Shown here: positions 50,781-62,805 of the stretch, piece by piece | How the letters are laid out: every line of letters begins with the position of its first letter | How positions within the stretch are numbered: position 1 is the stretch's first letter | DNA from: Wuchereria bancrofti | Taxonomy: Eukaryota > Nematoda > Chromadorea > Rhabditida > Onchocercidae | NCBI GenBank assembly: GCA_005281725.1 | Contig: SSBO01000001.1 | Span: 7,300,399-7,364,398, forward strand | Direction: 5' to 3' | Length of the DNA stretch: 64,000 nucleotides | The notes under the pieces: generated by a model | Told to the model about the DNA's origin: nothing | What the model saw: only the letters and a program-made list of their open reading frames with translations | Databases searched by the model: none | Translations under genes and position numbers: made by a program

Positions 50781-52882
50781 ATGTCTGGAAGTTCAAAAGA
50801 TCGCATTGCCATATTCCCATCTCGAATGTTTGTTTGTTTTTTCGTTTTTTTTATCTGGATTGTATTGTTTTCTAATCCTTTAGTTACTTTATATTGTTTG
50901 CTATAGCTTTATCAGTAGTGTGGTTTTATTCTAGAAAAAAATAGTGTTATTACTCTTCGAAAAGTCATTGTCGTATGCGTCGACAAAAATTTATTATCAA
51001 CTAACATGGTTATGTCTTAATCAAATTTATGCTTTAAAAGAAGTTCTGTTTGCATAAATGATGGGGTGAGACACCTCGTGAACAGTAAATAGAAATTTTT
51101 GTAAAGCAAACTCTACTATAGGTGTAGACAATTTGAAGAAAAAAGTTTTCAGTATAATTTTAGGGCTCAGACTATGATGAAGACTCGCTTAAAAGCTGCT
51201 CAAAAGGGACATAGCTTGCTAAAGAAAAAAGCTGATGCACTGAATATGCGTTTCCGTTCAATTTTAGGGAAAATTGTAGAGGTAATGCTTCCTTTTTCAT
51301 CTTTCATTTCTGAGATTAATTAATTATCCTGAAAGGCAGTTCAATTTTTTACTTTTTTTGTACATAATTTTTCTTACATAATTTTTCTTCTAATTTTTTT
51401 TTACAAACATACTTTTTTGTCGTTTTTGAAAAAAAAGATTTTAAGAATAAAAACTTGATGGGTGAGATACTTCGTGAAGCAAGCTTCTCATTAGCAAAAG
51501 CTAAATTTACTGCTGGCGATTTCTCACATATTGTAATCCAGAATGTTTCGCGTGCTCAGCATCGCGTCCTAATGAAGACGGAAAATGTTGTAGGTTAGTG
51601 CAAATTGACTTATACATGACCTTATTTACATGATTTTAATAACCTTAGTTGCATGATTAATATCCGTACGATGATTTGATTATTCCGTTGCATACTGGAT
51701 ATTAATCATATATGACCTTATTATGAAAGCATCTTTGTCAAAGATTTTTTCCTCTATTTAAGTGAAAGTTATATTTATTCTATGTGTGAATATTTTTCAT
51801 AGGAAGAAAAATGATTCCAATTGTCAATATTCCAGAAAATTTTTGATTTATTTTTATAAATCTCTGAAGTAAAGGAAGTAAGAAAGTGAGAGAAGAGGAA
51901 AAATAGAGAATTGATAAATGAGAAATTATTGATCAATTATAATCAATGATGGCAGAAAATACAGTCATATTCTAACAACTTCATGAGATTTGTTGGAGGA
52001 TGATGTATATCTCTTAATTAATCGTTTAGGTGTATTTCTGCCAGTTTTTGATTCATATATAGATGGACCTGATACATATGATTTGACTGGTCTTGGTAAA
52101 GGTGGCGCAAATATCACAAAATTAAAGAAAAACTATAATCGTGCGGTGGAGTTATTGGTTGAATTGGCAACATTGCAAACATGCTTTATAACTCTCGACG
52201 AAGCTATTAAAATTACCAATCGACGTGTTAATGCTATTGAACATGGTTTGCTATGTTGATTTTCTTTCATAAATGTAAAAAAGACTAAATGCATCAATAT
52301 TGTCTTTTTTCTTCATATTTTAGTGAATTTTAAAATTAGCGGAAAGAAGTACTTTAAAAAATCGGCTTTATTATTTCGTACGAATGAGCTCCATTTTTCA
52401 GTAATTATTCCAAGAATTGAAAATACACTTGTGTACATTGTTACTGAATTGGATGAAATGGAGCGTGAAGAGTTCTTCAGGTTAGCTGATTTCTTCGAAC
52501 ATTTATGATTAAACTGGTCTTCCGGTGGTAATAAGAGAGAATGATAGATGTAATCTTACTTTGTCACCTTGTAATTAATTTACAATGTTAACCAAAAGCT
52601 CAATTCATTGGTTCGGTTTAGGCTATCAGATATTATTCGACTGCTTGCAGTGCAGTTTTTCAGCTTTAAAAATCTTGGTTAAAGTTTGTACGATGAATTC
52701 TCCTTTCGGGATTTATTTATTGTAGGATGAAAAAAATACAAGCACAAAGAAAAAAGATTCGTGCTGAAGCAGAAAGTGCATCCGGAGATTATGAAATGAA
52801 AATGAAAGCAAATGGTTGTCGAGATGAACAATCACGAAATATTTTGGAATATCAGGATGATATTCCGATTTTGTTCACGTAA
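50781..52882 (+). CDS. vha-14: V-type proton ATPase subunit D (V1 central stalk)
   Basis: Subunit D forms the rotating central stalk of the V1 sector that couples ATP hydrolysis to proton pumping across endomembranes. Six exons close in phase to 254 residues (human ATP6V1D 247): 50781-50827, 51164-51281, 51446-51593, 52030-52245, 52402-52480 and 52726-52882. Reading in order: [55 protein letters not shown], then [60 protein letters not shown] and [18 protein letters not shown]. The long N- and C-terminal helices that form the stalk coiled coil are intact. The C-terminal 40 residues ([14 protein letters not shown] onward) diverge, as is usual for this subunit. The gene symbol follows the C. 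elegans name for subunit D. Confidence 0.95.
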
Positions 52883-53682
52883 TGCTGTCATTTATTCCTT
52901 ACTATTGCAAGATCACTTTGAATTTTCTTGCAACAAGATCACTTCTCTGAATTCTTTCTTTTTTTCCTAGTCTTAGGTGGAATTCCAGGAAGATTCATTC
53001 AGAAACCTCAACTGAGATGAAACCTTCATGCACCTCAAATTTTTGTATCCATGAACTTACCGGTCTTCTTGTTATATCGATTTAAAGTTTAGTAAAATAT
53101 TGCGTAGGATGTTATATTCTAGTGATGCAGTTCTCTGTGTGCTGATTTTCACATGAAACATCTTTGCATTAAAAGCAAATGTGAAATGATTTCGTTTGGG
53201 TTCGGCACTCGGAACATTTTCAGTTTTCTATTAAATTTCGGATGTATTCATTTATATGCTTGACATTATGGAATCATTATGCAACGAATATCCGACAGTT
53301 GATTTCCATATATTCCATAGAATGACTGTATGTTTATTATTGATAGGTATTGTGTTAGTGTAGAATTTTATGAAATAATGAGAAAAATTACGCTTTTAAT
53401 AATGTATCAAATGATGTTTTCTTTCTTTTCTCATATGGTTGTGACATTTTTTCTGAGTTGTGTATATTATTCCACCTTTGAAAAATTTTTCTTTTCATGA
53501 CTTTTGTCTTAAATTTTAGCTCTATATTTAAATATTGTTTATCAGAATTTTGAATGAAATCTTAATCGTTGCAATGTTTTTCCCACTTTAGCCATAATTA
53601 TCAGCTGACCTATACAAAACATGCTATAAGTTGTCTAATAACCGTTGGAAAACATGAAATAAAAAAAAACGGTAAGTGGAAT

Positions 53683-53850
53683 TAAGCTTATCATGCCATA
53701 GCTTGAATAAAACGATCAGTTTACTAATAATAATTCTGATCATCAGAGGTGGGGGAGGGTTCAAGCTTATCGTGTCAAAATAAATTACAAATTAAGTAGC
53801 CAAAGTGCTGATGACAATTCTAATCTCCAATAATAAAGGGGTTGGAGTCA
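53683..53850. repeat. Degenerate tandem duplication, unit about 80 bp
   Basis: Both halves begin AAGCTTATC (A/G)TG, continue through CTGAT-like and ATAATT/CAATTCT segments and end in a G-rich block (GTGGGGGAGGG and AAGGGGTTGG). Confidence 0.5.
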
Positions 53851-54138
53851 GGGGCGAAATTTGTCAACAACTTTCTATTCTCTAAAATTTAAAAGTGGAG
53901 TCTTAAGAAATGTTTTATGTCAAAACAGTGGCATAATTATGCACATCGGTTAATAATAATCTCTAAAGAATTACATGGAAATATTACAAAAATTGCTCTT
54001 AATATTTGAAAAATTTAGTATTGAGGATAGATTTAGGAAGTATGAAGTAAATAATACATCTGTCTTTTTTTATTTTGTTTCAGTTTTTATGGGGATAATT
54101 TCTAATTTACATAGGAAAGTTGCTACGAGTCATTCCAG

Positions 54139-54140
54139 TA

Positions 54141-54171
<31 letters not shown>

Positions 54172-54195
54172 CTGTATACATGTGTGTGTACAGAT
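54139..54195. repeat. TG dinucleotide microsatellite
   Basis: An uninterrupted TG run from 54139 to about 54158, followed by TGTATG interruptions. Confidence 0.85.
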
Positions 54196-54557
54196 ATACT
54201 TTTTTTTTTATTTTAAAGGCAATTAGGTAATAATTACTGAATTTTACCGTGGTAAATTAATTATAAGGTAGAAAGTGTTATATGACGGAAAGCGGCTTAT
54301 CCAAATTGAATTAAGTAAACACAGCCAGTTTCACCGCCTGTGTTTATTCAGAGAGAGAGAGAGAGAAGGAAAGAAGAAAATGGAAAAGATGGAATAATGG
54401 GAAGATGGGTAAAAAAGTTGGACCTAATTGATAAATAACTAGCCTGGATGCATATATGTTAGAATGGGCAGTTGACTGTTCGAGCAACATATAGGTAAAT
54501 AAGCATTAGATTATTCAATTTTTTTATTATTCAATTTTTTTCTTTTCATTTCAAGGA

Positions 54558-54580
54558 TTATTTATTATTATTATTATTAC

Positions 54581-54617
<37 letters not shown>
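54558..54617. repeat. ATT trinucleotide microsatellite
   Basis: About 60 bp of nearly perfect TTA repeats with a single TAC interruption. Confidence 0.85.
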
Positions 54618-55139
54618 GTTGTATATTAATTATTAATTATTTCTGATTATGAATTATTAATTACACTGCTTAATATTTCTACATGCGACTATATTTTACC
54701 GACTGTGTACCTGTGGCACTCTCATTTGGTGTGTTGATTTCCCTTTTCAATTTCCTCTTTTCTAAGGTTTGCAGTTCTAAAATTCAGCATTGGGATGCAT
54801 ACACATATAACTGTCGCAGTTGTTTCTATTAATAATAACGAAATAACTGGAATCAGTATGAATTGATTGTGCCTAAGTGTAGTTTAGCCTACAAACCTTC
54901 TCATCGCTTGGTTATATTTGGCTGGAAAAATAAAAATTGTTAGCTTCGTCTTTATATTAAGCATTAATAGTAGCACTAACCCATATTATTGATCATATGT
55001 TTTTCTCTTTCTCTTTTTCATCTCTTTCTCTCCCTCTTCTTCTCATAATAACATTCTGCCTTTATATTTATTACTTGATTATCAAGAGTACAGGAAAGTA
55101 ATTAACAGCCTTTTTTCCAAACGACACAAATACGACATC

Positions 55140-55250
55140 GATCTGTTTTCTGCCTTTCTTTCCTCTTCTTCTTCCCTCTTTCTCTCTTTTCCCTCCTTAA
55201 CCGAAAATCTTCTCTGTCTTTCTCTCTCTCTCTCTCTTCTTTCTTTGGCT
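55140..55250. repeat. Pyrimidine-rich CT tract
   Basis: CTTTCTCTCTCTCTCT and TTCCTCTTCTTC blocks. No coding potential. Confidence 0.65.
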
Positions 55251-56283
55251 AACATATCTATCCATTTTATTTTAGACTTATGAAATTTAAATCTCCTTTT
55301 TTCCTTCCTTTCTTTCTTTTCATTTGCATAAAATGTTCACTAAATTTTACTTCGTGCACATGACTTATAAGATGAAAATGAAATAAAATTCTTTTTTTTT
55401 TTGCAAATTGTTCTATTTGTAATGCTTTTTATTTTTGTTTCCTTTTTATTGCAAATATAATTTATTTGCTTGAGGCTGAATAAAATGTCACATCATTCAT
55501 TTCATTCATTTCATTTTATTCATTACATCACTACAAATTCATTTAATTAATTTTCTCTTTCTTTCATTTTCAATTCATTTCACTTTTTCCCCTGTTTCTT
55601 CATTAATTAATAGTCAGAATGTGTTCGATATTGACTTTTTTTTTCGATTTATTTTTATTTTTTTCCGTGAATCTAACAGTTATTCTGAATTAGATATGAT
55701 ATATATTGGTGCATCGTTTTGTTGCGACGATCATTCCGGAAATTCGTCGTTCTGAATGAGAACAAGATTTATATGATTGATGATGATGATAATAACCTAG
55801 AATTATGAGAAAAAAAATTATGAAAATTTTATTCTATTAGCATTTTTTTTTAGACGAAAATGGCGGTGTTAAGGTTTATCGGTGATTAATTATGATTACA
55901 TCGATTGTTGAGAAATAATTCGATGTCCCGAATATAGGTCAATAGTGAGGAATGATATTTAGTCTAATCAAATTGATATTTAAGAATGTTATTTTCTATT
56001 TAAATCGTGAAATTTTGCTCTCTTGGGTCTTTATAAAATGAACGGAAGAAAATATGTGAAAACAATTTCATTGGTGTTTTTGATAATAAATATTTCGACA
56101 TTAATTATTTGTTTATTATGCTTTTATGGAAAGTTTTTTTAGGAAGTTTAAACTTGCATAATTTATTTTGGTCAATTTCAAATGTTCGTTTTTTCTTTTT
56201 TCACTGTTTCAAAAGATTTTTAGTTTAAAAGGAAATAAAAAAGAAAAACACCAAATTTCAGAACACTGTTTTTATTTCGAATT

Positions 56284-58318
56284 ATGTCACTATTTCAAGA
56301 ATCATTCAAAATTTTGAGTGATCATCAAAGTGTGCGTTTGTTTAACATTATTGTCGGTGCTTCGCAAGTTTTCGGTTAGCACCTAAATATTAATTAATCA
56401 ATTTCTTAATGTTAATTATTTCATTATTATTTTTCAGTTCATAATGATCATTTTTGATGTATGAAATGTGAAAAGAAATAAAGCAAATGTTTTCCAAAAA
56501 GATTGCCTTTCATCCTTTCTTCCATTTTTTCTTAAAATTACTTTTAACTTTTCAATTCAGATTTTTCTTGCATTAAATTCACATCAAATTTTAGGCATTT
56601 GTGCAGTTTTTCTTGTTGCAATATGGATGACCGGTTTTCAAGATGGCTTTACAACTGGCCTTCAATTTCACTATCATCCAACATTCATGGTAGTAGGAAT
56701 GATCTTCTTAGCTGGTGATGGTAATCTTTTTTTTCTCTTTTAACTTAAACAAATTTCATTAAACAAATAACTGTTTAATTTTAATTGTTTTATTTATATT
56801 TGCAAGATAATTATTTTGTGAGCTCACTCTATCATTTTCATATACGTAATATATTTCATGATAATATCTCAATTATTAATCATTGGTCATGATTAATTAT
56901 CATTATCGTTAATGCTGGTATTCGAATAATTTTCCTTTTTTTGTCCTTTTTTAAAATAAATATTGATGATTAAGACAAATTTCTATTCGTTTTTGTTAAT
57001 CATTATAGCTAGTAACGCAAATATTTTATTTTTTTAGCTCTTCTAAGCTCTTTTAAGGTAATTTATAGATATTTCATTTTAATATATTTTATTTCTAGGA
57101 ATACTGGTCTATCGAGTTTTTCGGCATGAGCGAAAACGTTTCTCCAAATTGCTTCATTTAATATTACACACATTGGTACTTATCTTTGCTGTAGTTGCAT
57201 TGAAAGCAGTATTTGATTCACATAATAATCACCGAAATGATCAAGGTGAACCGGATCCGTTGCCGAATCTCTATTCATTGCATTCATGGATTGGTTTAAC
57301 TTTTGTCATTGCTTTTTTCCTTCAGGTACAAGAATTTTTTGAGTATTTATTGATTTTTTTCCCCTGAAAGAATTGTATGACAAAAAATTGAAACTTTTTA
57401 GTGACAAATACAGGATTGAAAGTCTCAAGTATAACAAATGTAGGAGTTTAATGATAATTTCAAACTCTTTACTGTATTCAAATGAAACTTTTCGTATATG
57501 GTTAAAATTAGATTTAAAATTATTGCTAAACCTGAAATTTTAATTAAGTTAAGAAGACCTGACTTAAAATATATTTTTTTGTTTTTATTTTTTAAAAAAG
57601 TAATTAGATTGAAATAACATCAATAAATCTCTGACTACATAATTAAAAGTACTAATATAGTTGATAATAAAAATGTTTATGAATATAATTTGTTGCAACT
57701 TGTTACCTTTGTCTTATTTTAGTACTTCTTCGGTTTCCTAACATTCTTCTTCCCTGGACTAAGTGTACCGATACGTCAATTTATACTTCCATATCATCAA
57801 GCATTCGGTCTTATCATCTTATGCTTTCTTGCAATTACAGCTGTAATGGGTATCTCTGAGCAAGCTGCATGGCATCATAAGTAAATAAAGTTAAAATTAT
57901 CATCGCATGATACATTTGTTTCCATCCTAATTCTATAATTTCATTTCATTTTACATTTTTTTTAAAAATTTTCATAGATTAATAATATTTAGGTATATAT
58001 AAATGTGTTTATTTATTATCCATTTAGGTCGAATTATTGCAAAAGAAAAAACGTCTTATACGGCTGAATAAACTTTCAATGTATCATTTTACTCAAGCGA
58101 TAAAATTCATTTCTTCTAAAATCAAAAATTACAATATTTATTGCAGATGTTGGACAATTAATCACGTATTATGTAGCCAACAATTTCTCAGTACGTTACT
58201 TGGTATTTTCATCCTTATATTTGTTTTGTGTATTTTGCTAATCATATTGAATCCGCGATGGCGTCGACTGCCATTACCGGAAGAGGAAACATTACATCGT
58301 TTGACAAATATTGATTAA
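56284..58318 (+). CDS. Cytochrome b561 (CYB561 family), transmembrane ascorbate-dependent reductase
   Basis: CYB561 proteins move electrons from cytosolic ascorbate across a vesicle or plasma membrane to monodehydroascorbate or ferric iron, using two hemes. Five exons close in phase to 257 residues (family about 250): 56284-56374, 56595-56720, 57099-57325, 57723-57880 and 58147-58318. All four heme-ligand histidines sit in their usual contexts: [22 protein letters not shown] and PYHQAFG. The ascorbate-side motif [13 protein letters not shown] and the SLHSW substrate motif are present. Six hydrophobic segments are visible, such as [47 protein letters not shown] and [18 protein letters not shown], with a short acidic C-terminal tail. 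The ATG at 56284 is preceded by a candidate trans-splice acceptor. AATAAA lies at about 58654. Confidence 0.94.
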
Positions 58319-60300
58319 ATCATAAATTTCTGCTCATATTTATAAAAATTTTACAAATGCTTCTTGCATGTTATATTTATTCATTAAGAATTATTTAATG
58401 CGTTCATTTCTCATTTTATCTATTTCTTTCTTCCTTTCATGAATTATTTTAATATTATTGAATAGCTTATCACTGTATTTTATACTTCTAATCTCTCAAC
58501 AAATCTCTGGAGAAAAAAGATTGCGTATAGAAAAGTATGAAGTGGGAATTATTTTCAAATTCTGTTTCCTTGATTTTGAATGTTAATTTCAACCTTCTAT
58601 TTTAACAAAATTCTTGAAATTATTTTAATAAAATTGTTTACATCTTAAGATTTAATAAAACTTGCTAGAACAAAAGCATACTAGATTAATTAACGTTCGT
58701 TTCAATTTTTTTGATGGAAATATTAATGGTTAGTAGCTTACCCTAGATAGATTATTCCAACAGTCCTCATCAAAATTTCAAAAATTTTTTGTCTGCTTTC
58801 ATTTCTTTTATTCATATCCTTTACTTCATCTAAATATGAGATTATTATACTATTATTATATGCATACAGTAAGATATGATTAATTTTTATTTACTAATCC
58901 TAAAATGAATGTTACTCAACCCAATGTAAATTATCATATAGCTTCCAAATGTGATTTAACTTAAATTATATGATATCTGTCTTGTTTATAATCTATTGTA
59001 ATCTCTGTTGTTATGATGATCTCAATTATTACATTATTATCACTATAATATTCTTCATTTTTCTTCATATTATATATATTACATTTTTCTTTATCTTTAT
59101 CATTCCAAATTTTTCCTCTACTTTTCCATCAATAATTTTATTTAAATGTAAATTTCATATGAACATAACAAAATTTTTTTAGTTCAGTGCTATTCTAATT
59201 TATATCAGCTGGTATAACATTTGATAACGGTTCCACTCATTACAATTTTTTTTTAATTTTCAAGTAATGAAATTCTGATAATTTATTTGAATGTTTCTTT
59301 GTAAATAATTTATTTTATTCTTCAAATGATAGTATTTGTGCGCTTTCAACCATAATCTATCCTGTGATTTTTGCTCTTTTTTGAATTTCCTATTTTTTTT
59401 TCATTTTCTTTTCATGCAACTTTTTTGTTTTTTCTTTTATTTTTAAACAATTACTAATTTCTACGATTCATCTATGATCTGTTCTTTTTCTTTGTTGTTG
59501 TTTATTTTTCATCCTTCTTTGCTTTTCATTGAATATCACTGAATTATCACTGAGATAATTTGCAAGAATTGCACTTCTGAAAGTTTATTATACAATTTGC
59601 TAAAATTTCAACAAAATATGCTTCAGTACTTTTGATTAAACTCCCAACCTTGTTTTTTCTTTCAGTTCAAATAAAATGATATTCTAAGCTGTTGTTGATA
59701 ACTCCATTAAAGTTCCGCTGATAACAATATTAGAAATTGTATTCGTCATGATTGAATACATACAACTTTGAATTGTATTTGGAAGAAAGAAGAAATAATC
59801 ATTTAGTTAAATTTGAACTAAATTCTTCTGTTATATCATAAGTAGAATTAATATTCATTTAATTTCAGATGGAAAAATAATGGTAACAATCATTTTATAC
59901 AATGTCAAATCAGTAGAATTACTATTCCACTAAGTTAAAACAAAACATCGTAAAACAAATTCTTATTTTCAGTTCCAATTGTTCAATTGTTCCGATTTCA
60001 ATGATTGCCATTATGTCAGTGATAAGACATGTATCTACAATGGTGATAATAATGATGATGATTGTCATCATCACCTATGATTTTATTCCAATTCCATTAC
60101 CATCGTCCATCCGAGTTTTACTAACCAGAAACTTCCTTATCCGTTATCATTACTAAAAACATTATCGAAAATGAAGCAGAAATTACGTTCAACAAATGTA
60201 CAATATTCTCTTCCTGTAAACTTAATCCGTGACAAAACGATGATCAAATGAAATACTAATTATGATGAATGAAATATTATGTAACAAAAAGATGAATTTA
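58319..60300. other. 2-kb AT-rich region downstream of cytochrome b561
   Basis: It holds the cytochrome b561 3' flank and AT-rich sequence with T homopolymers. A GATGATGA-TTG-TCATCATC inverted repeat lies at about 60053-60072. No gene recognised. Confidence 0.65.
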
Positions 60301-60309
60301 TGATTCATG

Positions 60310-61110
60310 ACTTGCTTCACAAACATATACTACTGGCGGTAGTTGATATGTCCTAGGCAAAGAGGTTGTACCTTTTTATATCTTTTTGGAGGTACATGTA
60401 TTGTGCTAGCCAGTAGCGAATTCACCATAAAACAAGGTCCTTGGAAAGGATAATCTTCCATCCTAAAGGTGAGGCGAAGCTGGTCAAAGGTCATGGGTGA
60501 TAATGATAGCTGATCCATGATACTGAAGAGTAGACAGTATGATGGCTCTGTAGACACTGACCTTGGTGTTTTTCTTCAGCTGTTTGTTGTTTACTTTGTT
60601 TACAGACGGCGAACTGCAACAGAAGATGCCCGCGGTTTACCAACCGGGTAGAATGCAGATGACCTTTGGTTAAGCCGCTTTTCTAGGCTCCTTTCCGCAT
60701 GGAGCAAGCAGTGGAAGAGACTACCTGGTTATTTGGAATTCTGCAAAACAATCATCTTCGGAGTCACTCTCGAACGACCGAATTCCCGAACCACCTTCAT
60801 GCATAACTAGATCTAAGGCTTCCAATCGACCTTACACTTGTTATTTCGTCTCTCACCTATAGCCACACCTGTAGGCTCTGTGAAAACCTTAAGGCTTTTT
60901 AAGATAGGCCGCAGTGTACGCGAGACTGGTCCATCCTTTTCGCTTGAAGTTCATCTGTCAGGCCTAGCAGGCTTATATGATAGTACCGAAATCCTCTGAT
61001 TGTAGTTCTATTTGGAGTAATTTTTTAGTAAACTTACGGCTTCGCAAGGCTAACAAGCTTTGCCCAGATTTGAAATTAGAGTTGTCCTCTTAGGATGATT
61101 GCCCTAAAGC
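60310..61110 (-). mobile_element. Decayed non-LTR (LINE-type) retrotransposon fragment, reverse-transcriptase C-terminal part
   Basis: On the minus strand the translation at about 60507-60591 reads NNKQLKKNTKVSVYRAIILS then TLQYHGSA. This is the conserved post-RT block of LINE polyproteins (WNNKHLKxxTKxxVYRAxxLSTLLYG). Further on, at 60330-60480, QLRLTFRMEDY..., VPPKRYKK and CLGHIN correspond to the QLRWAGHVxRMEDxRLPK, APKKRYKD and ACHI segments near the polyprotein end. The roughly 60 residues normally between these blocks are missing, and frames shift several times. Upstream, around 61040-61075, SGQSLLALRSRKF resembles the DGKLFNLRRLxAKTK segment before the catalytic box. The region is visibly less AT-rich than its flanks. 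It is non-functional and partial; the clade (RTE- or CR1-like) cannot be settled by eye. Confidence 0.7.
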
Positions 61111-61844
61111 TAACGAGTCCATTTTATCTATGGATACGCTTGACCGAGCCTTCAGTAGCTTAAAAAGTTTATACCACTACCAGAATAGCCCGCAACTTCA
61201 CAAAGGCAACAAACTCATTTCCCAAGACAAGGAGATTTCTGCAAAATTAATTAATATTATCAAAATGACAAGTATCATTAGCCATTATGATCCTCAAACC
61301 TCGAATGATTTCTTTATTGGCAATTTTTGATTTGTTAATTTTTGATTTCTATCCTTCATAGTAGAATTTTTGAATTTCTCAGATATCGAGTAATACTGCT
61401 AGCATCGAATAATAGTGTAATAAAAACAGTGTAATAGTAATAATATAATATCAGTCACGAAAACTGCAGATTACTATGTAGATTTCAGCAGTAAAATAAT
61501 TAGTGGTTATCAGTTATGATTATTAGTTATCATCAATAAACTGCTTAAACTACAGTTGGTTTCATCATTATTAGCAATTAGCAGTGATAACAAATATCAT
61601 TTGAAACTGTTGAAAACATTGCCGGACATTGCATACACTAACGTGGTCACTACTTCAAAGTATCACTGTAATTCATTATCATTCACTTCAAAATATTTAC
61701 ATATTAAAATCAGATACAGCGAGTATTTTAGTTTGAACTGCAAGATGAAAATGATGATAATATTACTTTATTTGTTAATTGATAATATTATATTATTATT
61801 ATTATTAATGTCACTTGTCATTATCATTATTTTCATCATTATCA
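61111..61844. other. Spacer between LINE fragment and MSP gene
   Basis: AT-rich, with TAG/TAA-rich stretches (61400-61550) and an ATT microsatellite near 61785-61845 that abuts the MSP stop codon. Open frames are unconvincing. The first 200 bp may be further LINE remnant. Confidence 0.5.
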
Positions 61845-62362
61845 CTATAGATTATATTCGATGGGCAAATTCTTGCGGCGAACCATACCATCGCCCTGGA
61901 ACCATTCGCGGCGGAACTGTTTCGCAGCGCCATCTGGTGTGTTTGTCCATTCAATTGTAATACGGTCGTTGTTAATGTCTTCTCTGGCTGCGTCAAATGT
62001 GTCACACGAAACCGCCATAAGAACATTTTCCTTTGGGTCCAGGACGCCACATGGTGGGTCAACACCTAGGCGGCGCATATTGGTCGTTTTAATAGCCCAG
62101 CCAATGCGACGACCACCGGCATTAGTAATCTGAAAAAAAGAAGGAATAGCATAGAGTTGGATGCAAAATTGAGTATTTATGTGTATCTATGGCGCAGGAA
62201 ATACGGAGCATTTTAGTTGGAATTAAAAATATCACAAGAATAATTCATAGATGTAAGTACCACCTTAATGTGATAAGTATGCTTATCGTCATAAGGTGCA
62301 TTAAATACAATTTTAGAGCTGGGTTGGGTGTTGATATCACCAGGTGGAACCGATTGCGCCAT
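61845..62362 (-). CDS. Major sperm protein (MSP), minus-strand copy
   Basis: MSP is the nematode-specific cytoskeletal protein that drives amoeboid sperm crawling and also signals oocyte maturation. Two exons, 62264-62362 and 61845-62129, join in phase 0 after HIK to give 127 residues, the standard MSP length. It starts [20 protein letters not shown] and ends NLPIEYNL. Landmarks are [44 protein letters not shown] and [20 protein letters not shown]. The 134-bp intron (62130-62263) has a normal TTTTTTCAG acceptor; a single intron here is typical of filarial MSP genes, while most C. elegans copies have none. Ser15 replaces the Gly found in the other copy. Codons are richer in G and C at third positions than in neighbouring genes, consistent with high expression. 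Confidence 0.97.
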
Positions 62363-62805
62363 GTTCTTCTATCTACTTACTGCAAATTTTTTCTCAGTGA
62401 ACAATGCAAGATTGTTAATATTTTTCATTTATATATACGTCAAAATATTAACATAGCGAATAAGAACTGCATAATTTGTAGTGATTTTACCTAAAACATT
62501 AAGTTAAACTTATAATATTTTGAAGACAAATGCAAATTTCAAATTAAAAAAATCTTTTTCTTGATTAATTTCCTTATTTATTGTTATATGTTGTCTTACT
62601 ATAACAATCAGTTTGTAAGTAACTTTCTAGAATAATAAATTTATATCGAAATTTGCATATAAAAATATAAGATTTAGTCTTTTTTTTACATATTTATGCA
62701 AAAAATAATGATAATAATTGTAACTATAAAAGGATATAAAACAAGCATATTTTATACTTTATGATTTTGCTGCTGGGATAAGGTGGTGCACCTTTTCTCT
62801 TTGTA
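62363..62805. promoter_or_regulatory. 443-bp divergent MSP promoter region
   Basis: The two MSP start codons face away from each other across this AT-rich spacer. GATA-type motifs lie close to both: AGATAG on the minus strand at 62369-62374 and GATAAG on the plus strand at 62777-62782. C. elegans msp promoters are driven by GATA factor ELT-1, so these are reasonable candidate sites. Confidence 0.5.

Larger units (their letters stand above)
52883..56283. other. 3.4-kb intergenic region between V-ATPase D and cytochrome b561
   Basis: Contains a degenerate tandem duplication (53683-53850), TG and ATT microsatellites, a GA run near 54350 and a pyrimidine-rich stretch (55140-55250). AATTTCAG (AG 56260-56261) precedes the cytochrome b561 ATG by 22 bp and suits trans-splicing. 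No gene recognised. Confidence 0.65.

Noticed and set aside
52323..52508. Open frame beginning [11 protein letters not shown] upstream of V-ATPase D exon 5
   Set aside because: The part before 52402 is intron; the acceptor at 52400-52401 gives the conserved EHVIIPRIE junction.
60310..61110. Wolbachia-derived nuclear insertion
   Set aside because: The less AT-rich region translates to LINE polyprotein blocks; no bacterial gene was recognised.
61556..61960. 134-codon plus-strand open frame next to MSP
   Set aside because: It is partly antisense to MSP exon 2 and otherwise made of an ATT microsatellite; no domain seen.
61861..62133. Plus-strand open frame of 90 codons (and its mirror at 63001-63336 minus)
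   Set aside because: These are antisense shadows of the MSP second exons.
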